From an uncultured Prevotellaceae bacterium (GTDB lineage Bacteria; Bacteroidota; Bacteroidia; Bacteroidales; Bacteroidaceae): a stretch of DNA of 43,822 nt. The position numbers were made by a program, and so were the translations under genes. The stretch lies in NCBI GenBank assembly GCA_900317305.1, contig ONGG01000025.1:1-43822 (forward strand). Direction: 5' to 3'. The notes under the pieces were generated by a model. The model worked only from the letters and a program-made list of their open reading frames with translations, searched no databases and was not told where the DNA came from. This document shows positions 35,796 to 43,080 of the stretch, in pieces (within the stretch, counting starts at the first letter, position 1; each line of letters begins with the position of its first letter).

Positions 35796-38495
35796 TTACC
35801 AGATCATGTCGCGGATGGCAAGGAGAAGCTCCACTTGTGATGGCGAGAGCGAGTCGGCATGCCATTTCGATTTCTGCTCTTCGAGCCACCGCGCCATCTG
35901 ATACTCCTCGGTGAAGAGGGCAAGCGGCTCGCGGTGCTGACAAAGCACGAACTCGCGCACCTCCTCCAAACGAAGAAGCCACTTATCGGAAGATGGGCTC
36001 TCTGGGCTTTCTTGAGAGGATGGGCCTTCTTGAGAGGATGGGCAAGATGGGCTTAATGGGCACTCTGGGCTTAATGGGCCCTCAGAGGACTCCGAATACT
36101 CTGAATTTTCCGAATACTCTGAGTTTTCTGAATACTCTGAATTTTCTTGCTCTTCTGGCTCTTGTGTTTCGTTGAGGAAGATTTCTACGGGGGGCTCTTC
36201 GGGATTGTCGGGAGCGATGAAGGGCGACTCCTCTTCCATCGCAAACAAAGCGATGGGTGGGTCGGCAACGATTTCTGGGGTCACGGCAGCCAAAGCCTCA
36301 TCATCCTCCTGAGCAAGAGAGGGCTCCGAGGACTCCGAAAACTCTGAAGACTCTGAAAACTCGGAGGGCTCTGAAAGCTCGGAGGGCTCGGAGGACTCTA
36401 AAGTCTCTAAAGTCTCTGTAGCCTCTTGAGAGGCAGCAATGGCTGGAGGAGGTGCAGTCTCGCCTATTTCCTGATTATCGGAAAGATTTTCGGGGATGTT
36501 CTGGAATTGCTCGTAGAGGTCGATGATTTCCTTGAAAGCCTTGCGCTTCGACTCGGCCCAGTTCGACTTGGTATCGTAATCCTTTCTCTTTCTTGCAAAC
36601 CAGTAGGCCAGGCGCTTTTCCTCGGCATTGTTCTTGGCCGACGGCAACCGGTGATTGGTCTCCACAAAACTACGGAACGCCTCCAGGTCGACCTCGAAAT
36701 TGTTGCGGACCGGGCGCACCTGCTCCGGGGCGTATTCCCTGTCGGCAAGGCCATAATAGCCAAATCCGAATTTCCTGAATTTGTCTTTTGCGATAGAGAT
36801 GACCGACGACAACTCGTTCTTCCCCAGCGACTCGTTGTATGGATACTGGTTGAGCACGTCGAGTATCTCGTCGCTCTCCATGGGCCGGTCGTATTGGCTG
36901 AGCACCTTGTAGATAATATCCACATTGCTTCCGAAATAAGGCAGTTGCCACTCCGAGAGGGCATACAGTCCTTTCTTCCCATTGTTCACGAACCTCGGGT
37001 CTTTGTTGAGTGCGAGCGAGACGGTGGCTTTCACGTATTTCCTGCCATCTTCCGAATTGATAATCTCGGTGAGCCGCTTGAGCGAAATCGGACTCTGCCC
37101 GTTGTTCGACAGTATGATATACAGGCGGTCGGCGAGCGGTCGCTCCACTTTCTTCGGCACGTTGACACAGCCCTCCTCATCGGTCTCGAGCCCCAGTTCG
37201 CCCACCACGATTTTTCGCAGGATGTCGGTGGCCAGTGCCAGGTCGGCCTCCTCTTCCACACCTGGATACTGCTGCACGATGAAGTCGCGGGGATTGACCA
37301 TGTGGTTTTCCACCGACTTGGCATACACCTCGTCACGGAATCCGTAGAACATCGTGCGGAAGGCATATTTGTCGTCGAGCATTCTGCCGACAAGGTAGAT
37401 GTGGTTCCAACGGTCGGCCTTTGCCGTGAGCAGGCTGCGGGGATAACCACCCATGGCGGCATACCGATGTGCGAGCAACTTACCCAAGAAGGCGATGATG
37501 CAGGTTGGCGAGAGCAGCAGGTGCTCGTCGACCGCCAACTGCATGACGTTCTTGCTGTCCTCACTGATGAAGTCGTCGTCGGGATAGTCGGCCACACCTT
37601 TTCTGGCCTCCTCGTCGTCCATCACCATTCGTGCGCATCGGTCGATGGCCTCCCACCCTGCTGTGGAATCGAAGAGGGCATCGAAGATGGTGTTCGAGTA
37701 GGTGGCAATGGTATAGGCCGAGCGGTCGATGGGCGTGCTGTCGAGTTCCACCCTGCCCTCGAAGATATCATACCTGTTGAGAAACGCCCTCATCTCGGCC
37801 CTCGACTTGTTGTGGATGATGAATTGCTGCAGCACATAGAGCATGGGCAGCCTCTGGTGCGCCTCGTAGAATTGGCGTATGAAGTCGTCGTCGTCGAAAG
37901 CCCCTTTCGTGAGCTGCACGAAGATGCGGTATCCCAGCATTTCGGGCTGCTGCTTGAGCAGTTCCACCTCGCGGAGCATCACTTGCTTCACCCCCACGAA
38001 ATGTTCCACCGATGTTTTCCCCACATTGTAGAGAATCATGATGCGGTCGTCGTTCTCATAGAGGAAGTCGCGCAGGAAGATGTTCACCGGCACCTGCGAG
38101 AGCGCATTGGCAATCACGGTCAGTCCCCTTTGGCGTGAGGAGAAGAGCTCATTCAGTTTGTTCTCATAAACCAGCGACAGGAGTTGCATCTCCCTCTCAC
38201 TGAGCGAGTCGAGGAGTTGCTCGCCCTTCAACTTCTCTGCGATGGGGTCCATGAACAGTTTTCCCGAAATATTGGGCAGGTGGTCTACCTGAGCGGTCCT
38301 TGCCACCAGTTCGTCGACCTCGGCCAGACAAGGCGACTGCGGCGAGAAGAGCCTGCGCAGCCCGTTTTTGTATTTTCTCAAGTCGAAGAGCGTGCGCAGT
38401 CGTGCCTTGACGAGGATGTTGTAGGTTCGTCGTGAGATATTCCCGCTTCTGAGGAGGTCTTCCACAGAAATGGATTTCATTTGCTGGTCGTTCAT
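35796..38495 (-). CDS. 899-residue nucleic-acid-binding-like mosaic protein with low-complexity linker
   Basis: No named family fits the whole protein. Residues 8-50 resemble the helix-hairpin-helix domain of RNA polymerase alpha C-termini (DLLRSGNISRRTYNILVKA), and a second such segment lies near 150-180 (ILYNVGKTSVEHF). Residues about 450-590 look like two tandem winged helices of the HARE-HTH/delta type (NNGKKGLYALSEW; FGYYGLADREY). A segment near 605-665 and the last 60 residues resemble each other and helicase-associated repeats (FV..H...P...YW). Between them is an acidic Ser/Glu/Pro repeat linker (about 700-840). A transcription-related role is inference. The promoter is at 38571-38601. 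Confidence 0.75.
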   Translation of the reverse strand: MNDQQMKSISVEDLLRSGNISRRTYNILVKARLRTLFDLRKYKNGLRRLFSPQSPCLAEVDELVARTAQVDHLPNISGKLFMDPIAEKLKGEQLLDSLSEREMQLLSLVYENKLNELFSSRQRGLTVIANALSQVPVNIFLRDFLYENDDRIMILYNVGKTSVEHFVGVKQVMLREVELLKQQPEMLGYRIFVQLTKGAFDDDDFIRQFYEAHQRLPMLYVLQQFIIHNKSRAEMRAFLNRYDIFEGRVELDSTPIDRSAYTIATYSNTIFDALFDSTAGWEAIDRCARMVMDDEEARKGVADYPDDDFISEDSKNVMQLAVDEHLLLSPTCIIAFLGKLLAHRYAAMGGYPRSLLTAKADRWNHIYLVGRMLDDKYAFRTMFYGFRDEVYAKSVENHMVNPRDFIVQQYPGVEEEADLALATDILRKIVVGELGLETDEEGCVNVPKKVERPLADRLYIILSNNGQSPISLKRLTEIINSEDGRKYVKATVSLALNKDPRFVNNGKKGLYALSEWQLPYFGSNVDIIYKVLSQYDRPMESDEILDVLNQYPYNESLGKNELSSVISIAKDKFRKFGFGYYGLADREYAPEQVRPVRNNFEVDLEAFRSFVETNHRLPSAKNNAEEKRLAYWFARKRKDYDTKSNWAESKRKAFKEIIDLYEQFQNIPENLSDNQEIGETAPPPAIAASQEATETLETLESSEPSELSEPSEFSESSEFSESSEPSLAQEDDEALAAVTPEIVADPPIALFAMEEESPFIAPDNPEEPPVEIFLNETQEPEEQENSEYSENSEYSENSEYSESSEGPLSPECPLSPSCPSSQEGPSSQESPESPSSDKWLLRLEEVREFVLCQHREPLALFTEEYQMARWLEEQKSKWHADSLSPSQVELLLAIRDMIW
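36091..36144 (-). repeat. 18-base tandem repeats in the 899-residue protein gene
   Basis: Three copies of an 18-base unit, TCCGAATACTCTGAATTT with small changes, encode a (Ser-Glu-Tyr/Asn) repeat. Nearby 36006-36090 and 36328-36420 hold shorter imperfect repeats encoding Ser-Glu-Pro and similar triplets. The reading frame is kept whatever the copy number. Confidence 0.85.
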
Positions 38496-38570
38496 AACAA
38501 AAGATTTATTAAGTCGTTAAGATAGGGGCGTGGACTATCCACAGATAGCGACAGACACGCGTCTACGGCA

Positions 38571-38601
38571 CAAAGATAACAATAAATCTGCGCTTTCACA
38601 A
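38571..38601 (-). promoter_or_regulatory. Promoter of the 899-residue protein gene
   Basis: On the minus strand, TTG at 38599-38601, a 20-base spacer and TATCTTTG at 38571-38578 match the consensus, with a leader of about 70 bases. Confidence 0.65.
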
Positions 38602-38625
38602 GCGGGCACACCGTGAAAAAATCAT

Positions 38626-38665
38626 AAAAAAAACGACAACAAGCTGAATTCATGCCTGTTGCCGT
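38626..38665 (-). terminator. Intrinsic terminator of the small transcript
   Basis: On the minus strand, a 9-base-pair stem (38657-38665 with 38633-38641, one G-U pair) with a 15-base loop is followed by eight T residues. It closes a transcript starting near 38898. Confidence 0.75.
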
Positions 38666-38709
38666 CAGTCAACCATTAATCTTATGAAAAACAATCCTAT
38701 GCTTTCTCC

Positions 38710-38742
38710 TTATTCCAAGTAGCGGCAGAAGAGGTTGTCCAT
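38710..38742 (-). CDS. Ten-codon open frame within the small transcript (doubtful)
   Basis: ATG to TAA encodes MDNLFCRYLE, 40 bases downstream of the 26-residue frame. There is no codon-use evidence in so short a frame. A hairpin (38744-38750 with 38771-38777) lies between the two frames and could control the second. It may be chance. Confidence 0.2.
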   Translation of the reverse strand: MDNLFCRYLE

Positions 38743-38782
38743 CTTCGCACTGCCTGGAGGGAGCTATCTTGCGAAGTGCTGA

Positions 38783-38863
38783 TTACCCAAAAATCTTGTG
38801 GGTTTTCTCTTTGATTTGGGCCACGGTTCCGAGGAAGCGAACGGCCATCAGAAACATATCCAT
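38783..38863 (-). CDS. 26-residue small protein on its own transcript
   Basis: The frame starts MDMFLMAVRFLGTVAQ and ends in a basic tail KEKTHKIFG. The first half is hydrophobic and the second basic, consistent with an amphipathic or membrane-associated peptide. The leader is A-rich (AAAAGATAAAGATT before the ATG), as in Bacteroidota mRNAs. A near-perfect promoter lies upstream and an intrinsic terminator downstream, so the unit is transcribed separately from the PrsW and 899-residue genes. I do not know a matching family. The transcript could also be a small RNA with a fortuitous frame. Confidence 0.55.
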   Translation of the reverse strand: MDMFLMAVRFLGTVAQIKEKTHKIFG

Positions 38864-38904
38864 AATCTTTATCTTTTAATTCTTGTTGTTTTGTTTTTAC
38901 ACTG

Positions 38905-38936
38905 CAAAATTAGCACTGTGTGGGCACACAGCCAAA
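38905..38936 (-). promoter_or_regulatory. Promoter of the small transcript
   Basis: On the minus strand, TTTG at 38933-38936, a 20-base spacer and TAATTTTG at 38905-38912 are a full consensus match. The start is expected near 38898. Confidence 0.75.
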
Positions 38937-39003
38937 GAATTTGGGTAAAGAAAGTCCTTGGATAGGTTTTTCTTGACTTGCGTCAATTATGCCTGCCAAT
39001 GGT

Positions 39004-40035
39004 TCATCTTTTCAGTCTCGACTGGTAGTCGCCGCTCCGTTTCAAGTAGGTCATGAGCAGGAACACGCCGACAAACGAGATGACGATGGCCAGGAGTATG
39101 GACCCTTGGCAGAAGGTGTCGTAGAGTCCATGCAGCAAAGCCGGTATGGCCACGGCCAGGAAATAGAGGGCGTGGCGGTAGCGCGGGTAAAGGTTGGCGA
39201 AGGCGAGGAAATAGCCTGCTATACCACACCAGATGGCATGGAGGAAAGGCAGGCTGGTGAGCCGGGCGATATTGCCATAGAACGCCGAGGTGTAGTCGAG
39301 CTGCGTGTTCACGGTGGTTTGGTATTGCACCCCCTCGAACACGCCGAAGGCGATACCCGCCATGAGTCCGTAGAACACCAGTGTACGGGGCAGCAACGGC
39401 TCCTTGGCTCTTGCAAGGATGATGAGGAGCGGCACCATCTTGGCCAGTTCCTCTGTGAGTCCCACGCCGAAGACGAAGCCCAGCAGGTCGATGGGGAAAG
39501 GTGCCTCGGTGAGGGCGTAGAAGGGATTGAACCTGACGAGGCCGAAGATGTCCCACACCACGAACACGAAGATGTGCGTGAGGAAGAACACGGTGATGGT
39601 GGTGCGCAGGGTCACCTGTGGTGTCTTGAAGAAATAGTAGAAGAAGAGTCCCCAGATGGCCGAGAAATAGAGCGCCATGATGTAGAACACCCCTATCTCG
39701 GGCATTGGGATGAGGAGCATGAGCGTGGGAAAGAGGCCTACGATGGCGAGCACCAGCAAGCGCTTGTCCTGCATCCACTCCCGGTTGACGAGGCTCTCTT
39801 TGGGCACGATGAGGTCGCCTCCGATTTTCCGCAGTTGCCGCATCACTCCTCCGTCATGCCTCACATAGGTCTTTATCCCTTTCTTTCTGAGGAAGAAGGC
39901 CACGGTGGCCGTCTCGCCCGTTTGGGCGTCTTTGGCCACGTCGTGCTCCACCACAGAGCCCTGGTTCACATATTCGGCCACGACGCCCTCGTCGTAAGGA
40001 CCATATTGTTTGTTGTTCCTGATGATGTAAAGCAT
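39004..40035 (-). CDS. PrsW-family intramembrane glutamic protease with GYF-like N-terminus
   Basis: The 343-residue protein has a soluble N-terminal domain (residues 1-60) of the GYF_2 type (YIIRNNKQYGPYDEGVV). Seven to eight membrane helices follow from residue 92. The PrsW (M82) motifs are present: EE at 195-196 in LTEELAK, FGVFEG with E234, H266 and H302 (LLHGLYD). In Bacillus, PrsW cleaves the anti-sigma factor RsiW. The substrate here is unknown and no anti-sigma gene is adjacent. It lies 58 bases from the end of the TonB-C gene on the same strand, so the two may be co-transcribed. Confidence 0.9.
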   Translation of the reverse strand: MLYIIRNNKQYGPYDEGVVAEYVNQGSVVEHDVAKDAQTGETATVAFFLRKKGIKTYVRHDGGVMRQLRKIGGDLIVPKESLVNREWMQDKRLLVLAIVGLFPTLMLLIPMPEIGVFYIMALYFSAIWGLFFYYFFKTPQVTLRTTITVFFLTHIFVFVVWDIFGLVRFNPFYALTEAPFPIDLLGFVFGVGLTEELAKMVPLLIILARAKEPLLPRTLVFYGLMAGIAFGVFEGVQYQTTVNTQLDYTSAFYGNIARLTSLPFLHAIWCGIAGYFLAFANLYPRYRHALYFLAVAIPALLHGLYDTFCQGSILLAIVISFVGVFLLMTYLKRSGDYQSRLKR

Positions 40036-40093
40036 GATGGTTGGGATAATGGGAGTTAGATCATGTAGCCAAGGACTCTTATTGTCGGGGCTG

Positions 40094-41254
40094 CTATTTG
40101 TCTTTTTTGAGCTTGAAACTCACGGGAACGTTCATTCTCGTGCGCACACTGATGCCATTGTGCCTGCCTGGTTTCCATTTCGGCATGGACAAGACGGCAT
40201 TCACCGACTCGCGGTCGAGGCCTGGCGACACGGGCGAGATGACCGAAGGCGTGGACACCGACCCGTCGCGCTCGACGATGAACGACACCACCACCCGTCC
40301 TTGTATGCCCATTTGCTCCTCGTATTCAGGATATTTCACCACACGGGTCAGGAATTCGGCAATGTCTTTCATACCACCGCTAAACTCCGGCATCTCATCC
40401 ACCACGTCGTAAACCATTGTGGTGTCGACAATATTGGCCGGGGAGACGATTTGCTTTGACGTGACCAATCCTTCCACATCTTTCACCTTTCCTTTCTCCG
40501 CCAATTTTTTCACTCCCCTTTTCATATACTTTTTGGCGTTCTGCATAGGCAGCACAGTCAGTTGGTCATACCCTTCTCCATTCTCCGGATTAGGAATGTT
40601 GAACACCAGCCCTTGAGGTATCAGACAAGCCTGGTCGGGGAACGGGTCATACACGTATTGGAAATAGGGATTGTAATGGGCTATCTCATCCATGAGGTCT
40701 CCTCGCATAAGGCTATAGACCAGATACGACAGGATGTCCTTTGCGGTGAGCACTTTGTCGTTGACGATGTCATAGGTGAAGAGCGTCAGTTTCCGTTCCT
40801 CGGGAAGATAACTGTTGCCGTCTCTCTTGATGCTCAGCGTGGAGAACGACAAATAGCGGTCTTTCTCTCCACCCAGTTGGTGGACGGTCAGTTTCACGTA
40901 CTGCCGTTGCAGTCCCTCCTCATCGGGATTGACGTCGATTTGCCGTCCGAGGCTCTTGGTGTAGAGTTCAAGTCCCTCTGAGGCCGAAGTGGCATTGTTG
41001 CCGAAAAGCGTCGAGCAGAGATAGCTTTGCAGGGCCAGGGCCTTCGACCCCGAGATATATTCGGGCCACTCAAGACTGAGAGAGAGGTTGGTCAGTTGCT
41101 TACCATTGCGGTAGAGGTGCTGACTGACGAAATAGTCGGTCTTGTATTTCATGGGCACCACTTTGTCCTGAGCATGCGCCGTGGCGGCCATCCCGAGGAA
41201 CAAGGCCACGAGGAGCGTCATGGCGAGTGGAGTGATTGGTCGTTGTAGTTTCAT
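40094..41254 (-). CDS. Periplasmic protein with TonB C-terminal domain
   Basis: The 386-residue protein has a cleavable-looking signal peptide (ending ATAHAQ, residue 29) instead of the usual TonB membrane anchor. The middle (about residues 40-230) resembles DUF3298/RsiV-type domains (FTYDIVNDKVLTAKDIL). The C-terminal 90 residues form a TonB-C domain with the MPEFSGGMKDIAEFL, GRVVVSFIVERDGSV and PKWKPGRHNG signatures. Lacking an anchor and Pro-rich arm, it is unlikely to be an energy transducer; a binding role in the periplasm is more likely. It is upstream of the PrsW gene. Confidence 0.88.
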   Translation of the reverse strand: MKLQRPITPLAMTLLVALFLGMAATAHAQDKVVPMKYKTDYFVSQHLYRNGKQLTNLSLSLEWPEYISGSKALALQSYLCSTLFGNNATSASEGLELYTKSLGRQIDVNPDEEGLQRQYVKLTVHQLGGEKDRYLSFSTLSIKRDGNSYLPEERKLTLFTYDIVNDKVLTAKDILSYLVYSLMRGDLMDEIAHYNPYFQYVYDPFPDQACLIPQGLVFNIPNPENGEGYDQLTVLPMQNAKKYMKRGVKKLAEKGKVKDVEGLVTSKQIVSPANIVDTTMVYDVVDEMPEFSGGMKDIAEFLTRVVKYPEYEEQMGIQGRVVVSFIVERDGSVSTPSVISPVSPGLDRESVNAVLSMPKWKPGRHNGISVRTRMNVPVSFKLKKDK

Positions 41255-41299
41255 AACAGCATGAATATTGTTGTTGATATTGGTTCTGGGTGAGTTCCT

Positions 41300-41470
41300 T
41301 TTCCCTTCTCCCCCCTCCTATCAGGAGGAGAGCAGGGTGAGGTCCTTTCCATCCCCCCTCCTTCCAGGAGGAGAGCAGGGTGAGGTCCTTTCCATCCCCC
41401 CTCCTTCCAGGAGGAGAGCAGGGTGAGGTCCTTTCCATCCCCCCTCCTTCCAGGAGGGGCCGGGGGAGGT
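41300..41470. repeat. G/C-rich tandem repeat array, 43-base unit
   Basis: A 43-base unit with CCCCCTCCTTCCAGGAGGAG-type core is present in three full copies (41331-41373, 41374-41416, 41417-41459) plus partial ends. Each core is a CTCCT/AGGAG palindrome. The frames encode only Pro/Gly/Arg repeats and are not genes. A related array is at 42343-42556. Confidence 0.85.
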
Positions 41471-41471
41471 G

Positions 41472-42092
41472 TCAGGGTGTCACGGTGATATGCAGGCAGG
41501 TTTGCTTGGTCTCGTATCTCACGTAGCACCTGTTGCGGTTTCTCAGTTTGTCGACCACCTCGCCGAGCAGGTATTTCATCTGTGCCTGCGAGGCCTTCTT
41601 TCCACCCAAGTACTTGAACCTGCGGTAAGAGAGGTCGAAGGTGGTGGCATGGCAGTGGGCCGAGTTGGCCACGGCATTGCTGTTCACCTTCATCAGGCTT
41701 CTCACGTCGGCTTTAGTGCGCAGCACCGAGGTGACGATGATCTTATACTCCCCCATCTTGTGTTTCCGCATCGACTTCTGGAAATTCTTCCCGATATCCT
41801 TCAGCAGTTTGGCGGCATCGGATGTGAGGTAAGGCACCGAATGGGTGAGCGGGTCGATGGTGTAGTATTTGCATTCCTCGATATGCTTGAGGTGGCGCTT
41901 CACACGCTTGAGGTCGTCTCTGGTCTCCAGGGGTTCGATGCCATATTTCTTGGCCGCCGCCAACTGGTGCGGGTTGTTGTCGTTGAAATGGAAGGGGAAG
42001 GTCTCCGGCACGGCATCCCGATGGCTGGCACAGGCAGAGAGAAAGAGGCTGGCGATGAAGACAAAGATATGATATGGTCGCTGAGTTCTCAC
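41472..42092 (-). CDS. DUF5715-like lipoprotein
   Basis: The 206-residue protein has a lipoprotein signal with lipobox LSAC (Cys21). The domain resembles DUF5715 (YKIIVTSVLRTKADVRSLMK; NAVANSAHCHATTFDLSYRRF). The His and Asp in SAHCHATTFD recall D,D-carboxypeptidase-like zinc folds, but the function is unproven. The open frame extends to an ATG at 42140, yet the promoter -7 box at 42111-42118 lies inside it. The GTG at 42092 therefore gives the best start and a proper signal peptide. Three tandem promoters lie upstream. Confidence 0.82.
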   Translation of the reverse strand: MRTQRPYHIFVFIASLFLSACASHRDAVPETFPFHFNDNNPHQLAAAKKYGIEPLETRDDLKRVKRHLKHIEECKYYTIDPLTHSVPYLTSDAAKLLKDIGKNFQKSMRKHKMGEYKIIVTSVLRTKADVRSLMKVNSNAVANSAHCHATTFDLSYRRFKYLGGKKASQAQMKYLLGEVVDKLRNRNRCYVRYETKQTCLHITVTP

Positions 42093-42110
42093 TTTATTCG
42101 ATATTTGATG

Positions 42111-42308
42111 CAAAGTTACGAATAAATGAGAGAAATGCAAAAGGAAAGCTTGCTTTTCTTTTCATTTCCGAATGACAGTAACTTCGGCGAAGCCAAAGTT
42201 ACGAATAAATGAGAGAAACGCAAAAGGAAAGCTTGCTTTTCTTTTCATTTCCGAATGACAGTAACTTCGGCGAGGCCAAAGTTACGATTAAGTGAACGAA
42301 ACGCCAAA
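42111..42308 (-). promoter_or_regulatory. Three tandem promoters on an 83-base repeat upstream of the DUF5715 gene
   Basis: Minus-strand -7 boxes TAACTTTG occur at 42111-42118, 42194-42201 and 42277-42284. Each has TTTG upstream: 42138-42141 (19-base spacer), 42221-42224 (19) and 42305-42308 (20). The boxes sit in GTAACTT...AAGTTAC palindromes. Confidence 0.65.
42111..42308. repeat. 83-base tandem repeat (two full copies and a diverged third)
   Basis: Copy 1 (42111-42193) and copy 2 (42194-42276) differ at two positions. Copy 3 (42277 to about 42308) is partial and more diverged. Each contains AAAGCTTGCTTTTC-type sequence and a TAACTTCGGCGA(A/G)GC stem. Confidence 0.9.
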
Positions 42309-42342
42309 TATATTCAAGCATTTCTGAGCAGGAGTTTGCATG

Positions 42343-42556
42343 ACCTCCCCCTTCCCCTCCTGAGAGGAGGGGGGACAGTTTGCCTGGCTAATCACTCCCC
42401 CCTCCTCTCAGGAGGGGCCGGGGGAGGTCACCCCCGAATCATCCCCCCTCCTCTCAGGAGGGGCCGGGGGAGGTCACCCCCGAATCATCCCCCCTCCTCT
42501 CAGGAGGGGGCGGGGGGAGGTCACCAATTACAAGGCCAGGGGAAGGCCACCCCCCG
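42343..42556. repeat. G/C-rich tandem repeat array, 46-47-base unit
   Basis: A unit built on CCCCTCCTCTCAGGAGGGGC followed by CGGGGGAGGTCA repeats about three times (starting at 42390, 42437 and 42483) with partial ends. Each unit can form a hairpin, and its G runs could form quadruplexes. It shares the palindromic core with the array at 41300-41470. Confidence 0.85.
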
Positions 42557-42654
42557 AAGCCATGTTAACTTCCTGAAAATGTGTCAAAAGCTGCGCAAGG
42601 CACTAAAAATTGTTAATTTCACTGTCATCGGGCGTATCCTTCGGAAAAAAGCCT

Positions 42655-42662
42655 TAACTTTG
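42655..42662 (+). promoter_or_regulatory. Candidate -7 box of the dockerin gene
   Basis: TAACTTTG fits the -7 consensus and lies 22 bases before the ATG at 42685. No -33 element is seen. Confidence 0.45.
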
Positions 42663-42684
42663 TAAGTTACAAAACCATGCGACC

Positions 42685-43059
42685 ATGAACAACCGTGCAC
42701 TTATCCATATCCGTTTCCTTGTATTAGTCCTTTTCCTGGGTCTCATCTGCCCATGTGCGATGGGGCAAGAAGCCCGTTCCGACTTCTCCCGCCTTTCATC
42801 GAAGGTGATTAAAGGTGATGCCGACAACGATGGCCTCATCAACATGATCGACGTGACCGTGGTCATCAACTATATTCTGGACAAGAAACCTGAGGATTTC
42901 TTTTTCGCAGGTGCCGACACCAACAACGACGGCTTCATCAACATGACCGATGTGACCAACATCATCAACATTATTCTCCATGGTGGGTCCTCCGACTCTG
43001 GCGACCCGAGTCTGCCCACCGACGACCCCGAGGGCGGCGATCCCGGCTCGGGTTTCTAA
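42685..43059 (+). CDS. Small secreted dockerin-like protein
   Basis: The 124-residue protein has a signal peptide (about residues 1-28, ending MGQ). Two dockerin type I repeats follow with calcium-loop signatures, DADNDGLINMIDV and DTNNDGFINMTDV, each followed by a helix. The tail is Asp/Gly/Ser-rich. There is no enzyme domain and no cohesin gene in the window, so the partner is unknown. A T9SS sorting domain is not evident. It stands alone on the plus strand and is bounded on the left by the G/C array. Confidence 0.85.
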   Translation: MNNRALIHIRFLVLVLFLGLICPCAMGQEARSDFSRLSSKVIKGDADNDGLINMIDVTVVINYILDKKPEDFFFAGADTNNDGFINMTDVTNIINIILHGGSSDSGDPSLPTDDPEGGDPGSGF

Positions 43060-43080
43060 ATCATTTGATCATTTCTATGA

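Noticed and set aside
36426-38138. 570-codon plus-strand open frame
   Set aside because: It is antisense to the 899-residue gene, which has its own promoter and recognisable helix motifs. No motif was found in the antisense frame.
38534-38547. DnaA-box-like CTATCCACA
   Set aside because: It is a single copy with one mismatch, part of a CTATC-GATAG inverted repeat, with no other origin features.
38496-38980. tRNA or known small RNA in the gap
   Set aside because: No cloverleaf or recognisable 6S, tmRNA or SRP RNA pattern was seen by eye; a covariance search would be decisive.
41251-41529. Pro/Gly/Arg-rich reading frames in the 43-base array
   Set aside because: The protein is only a translation of the DNA repeat; the same holds for frames at 42255-42665.
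41300-42556. Possible CRISPR arrays
   Set aside because: The units are tandem with no unique spacers, and no cas genes are near.
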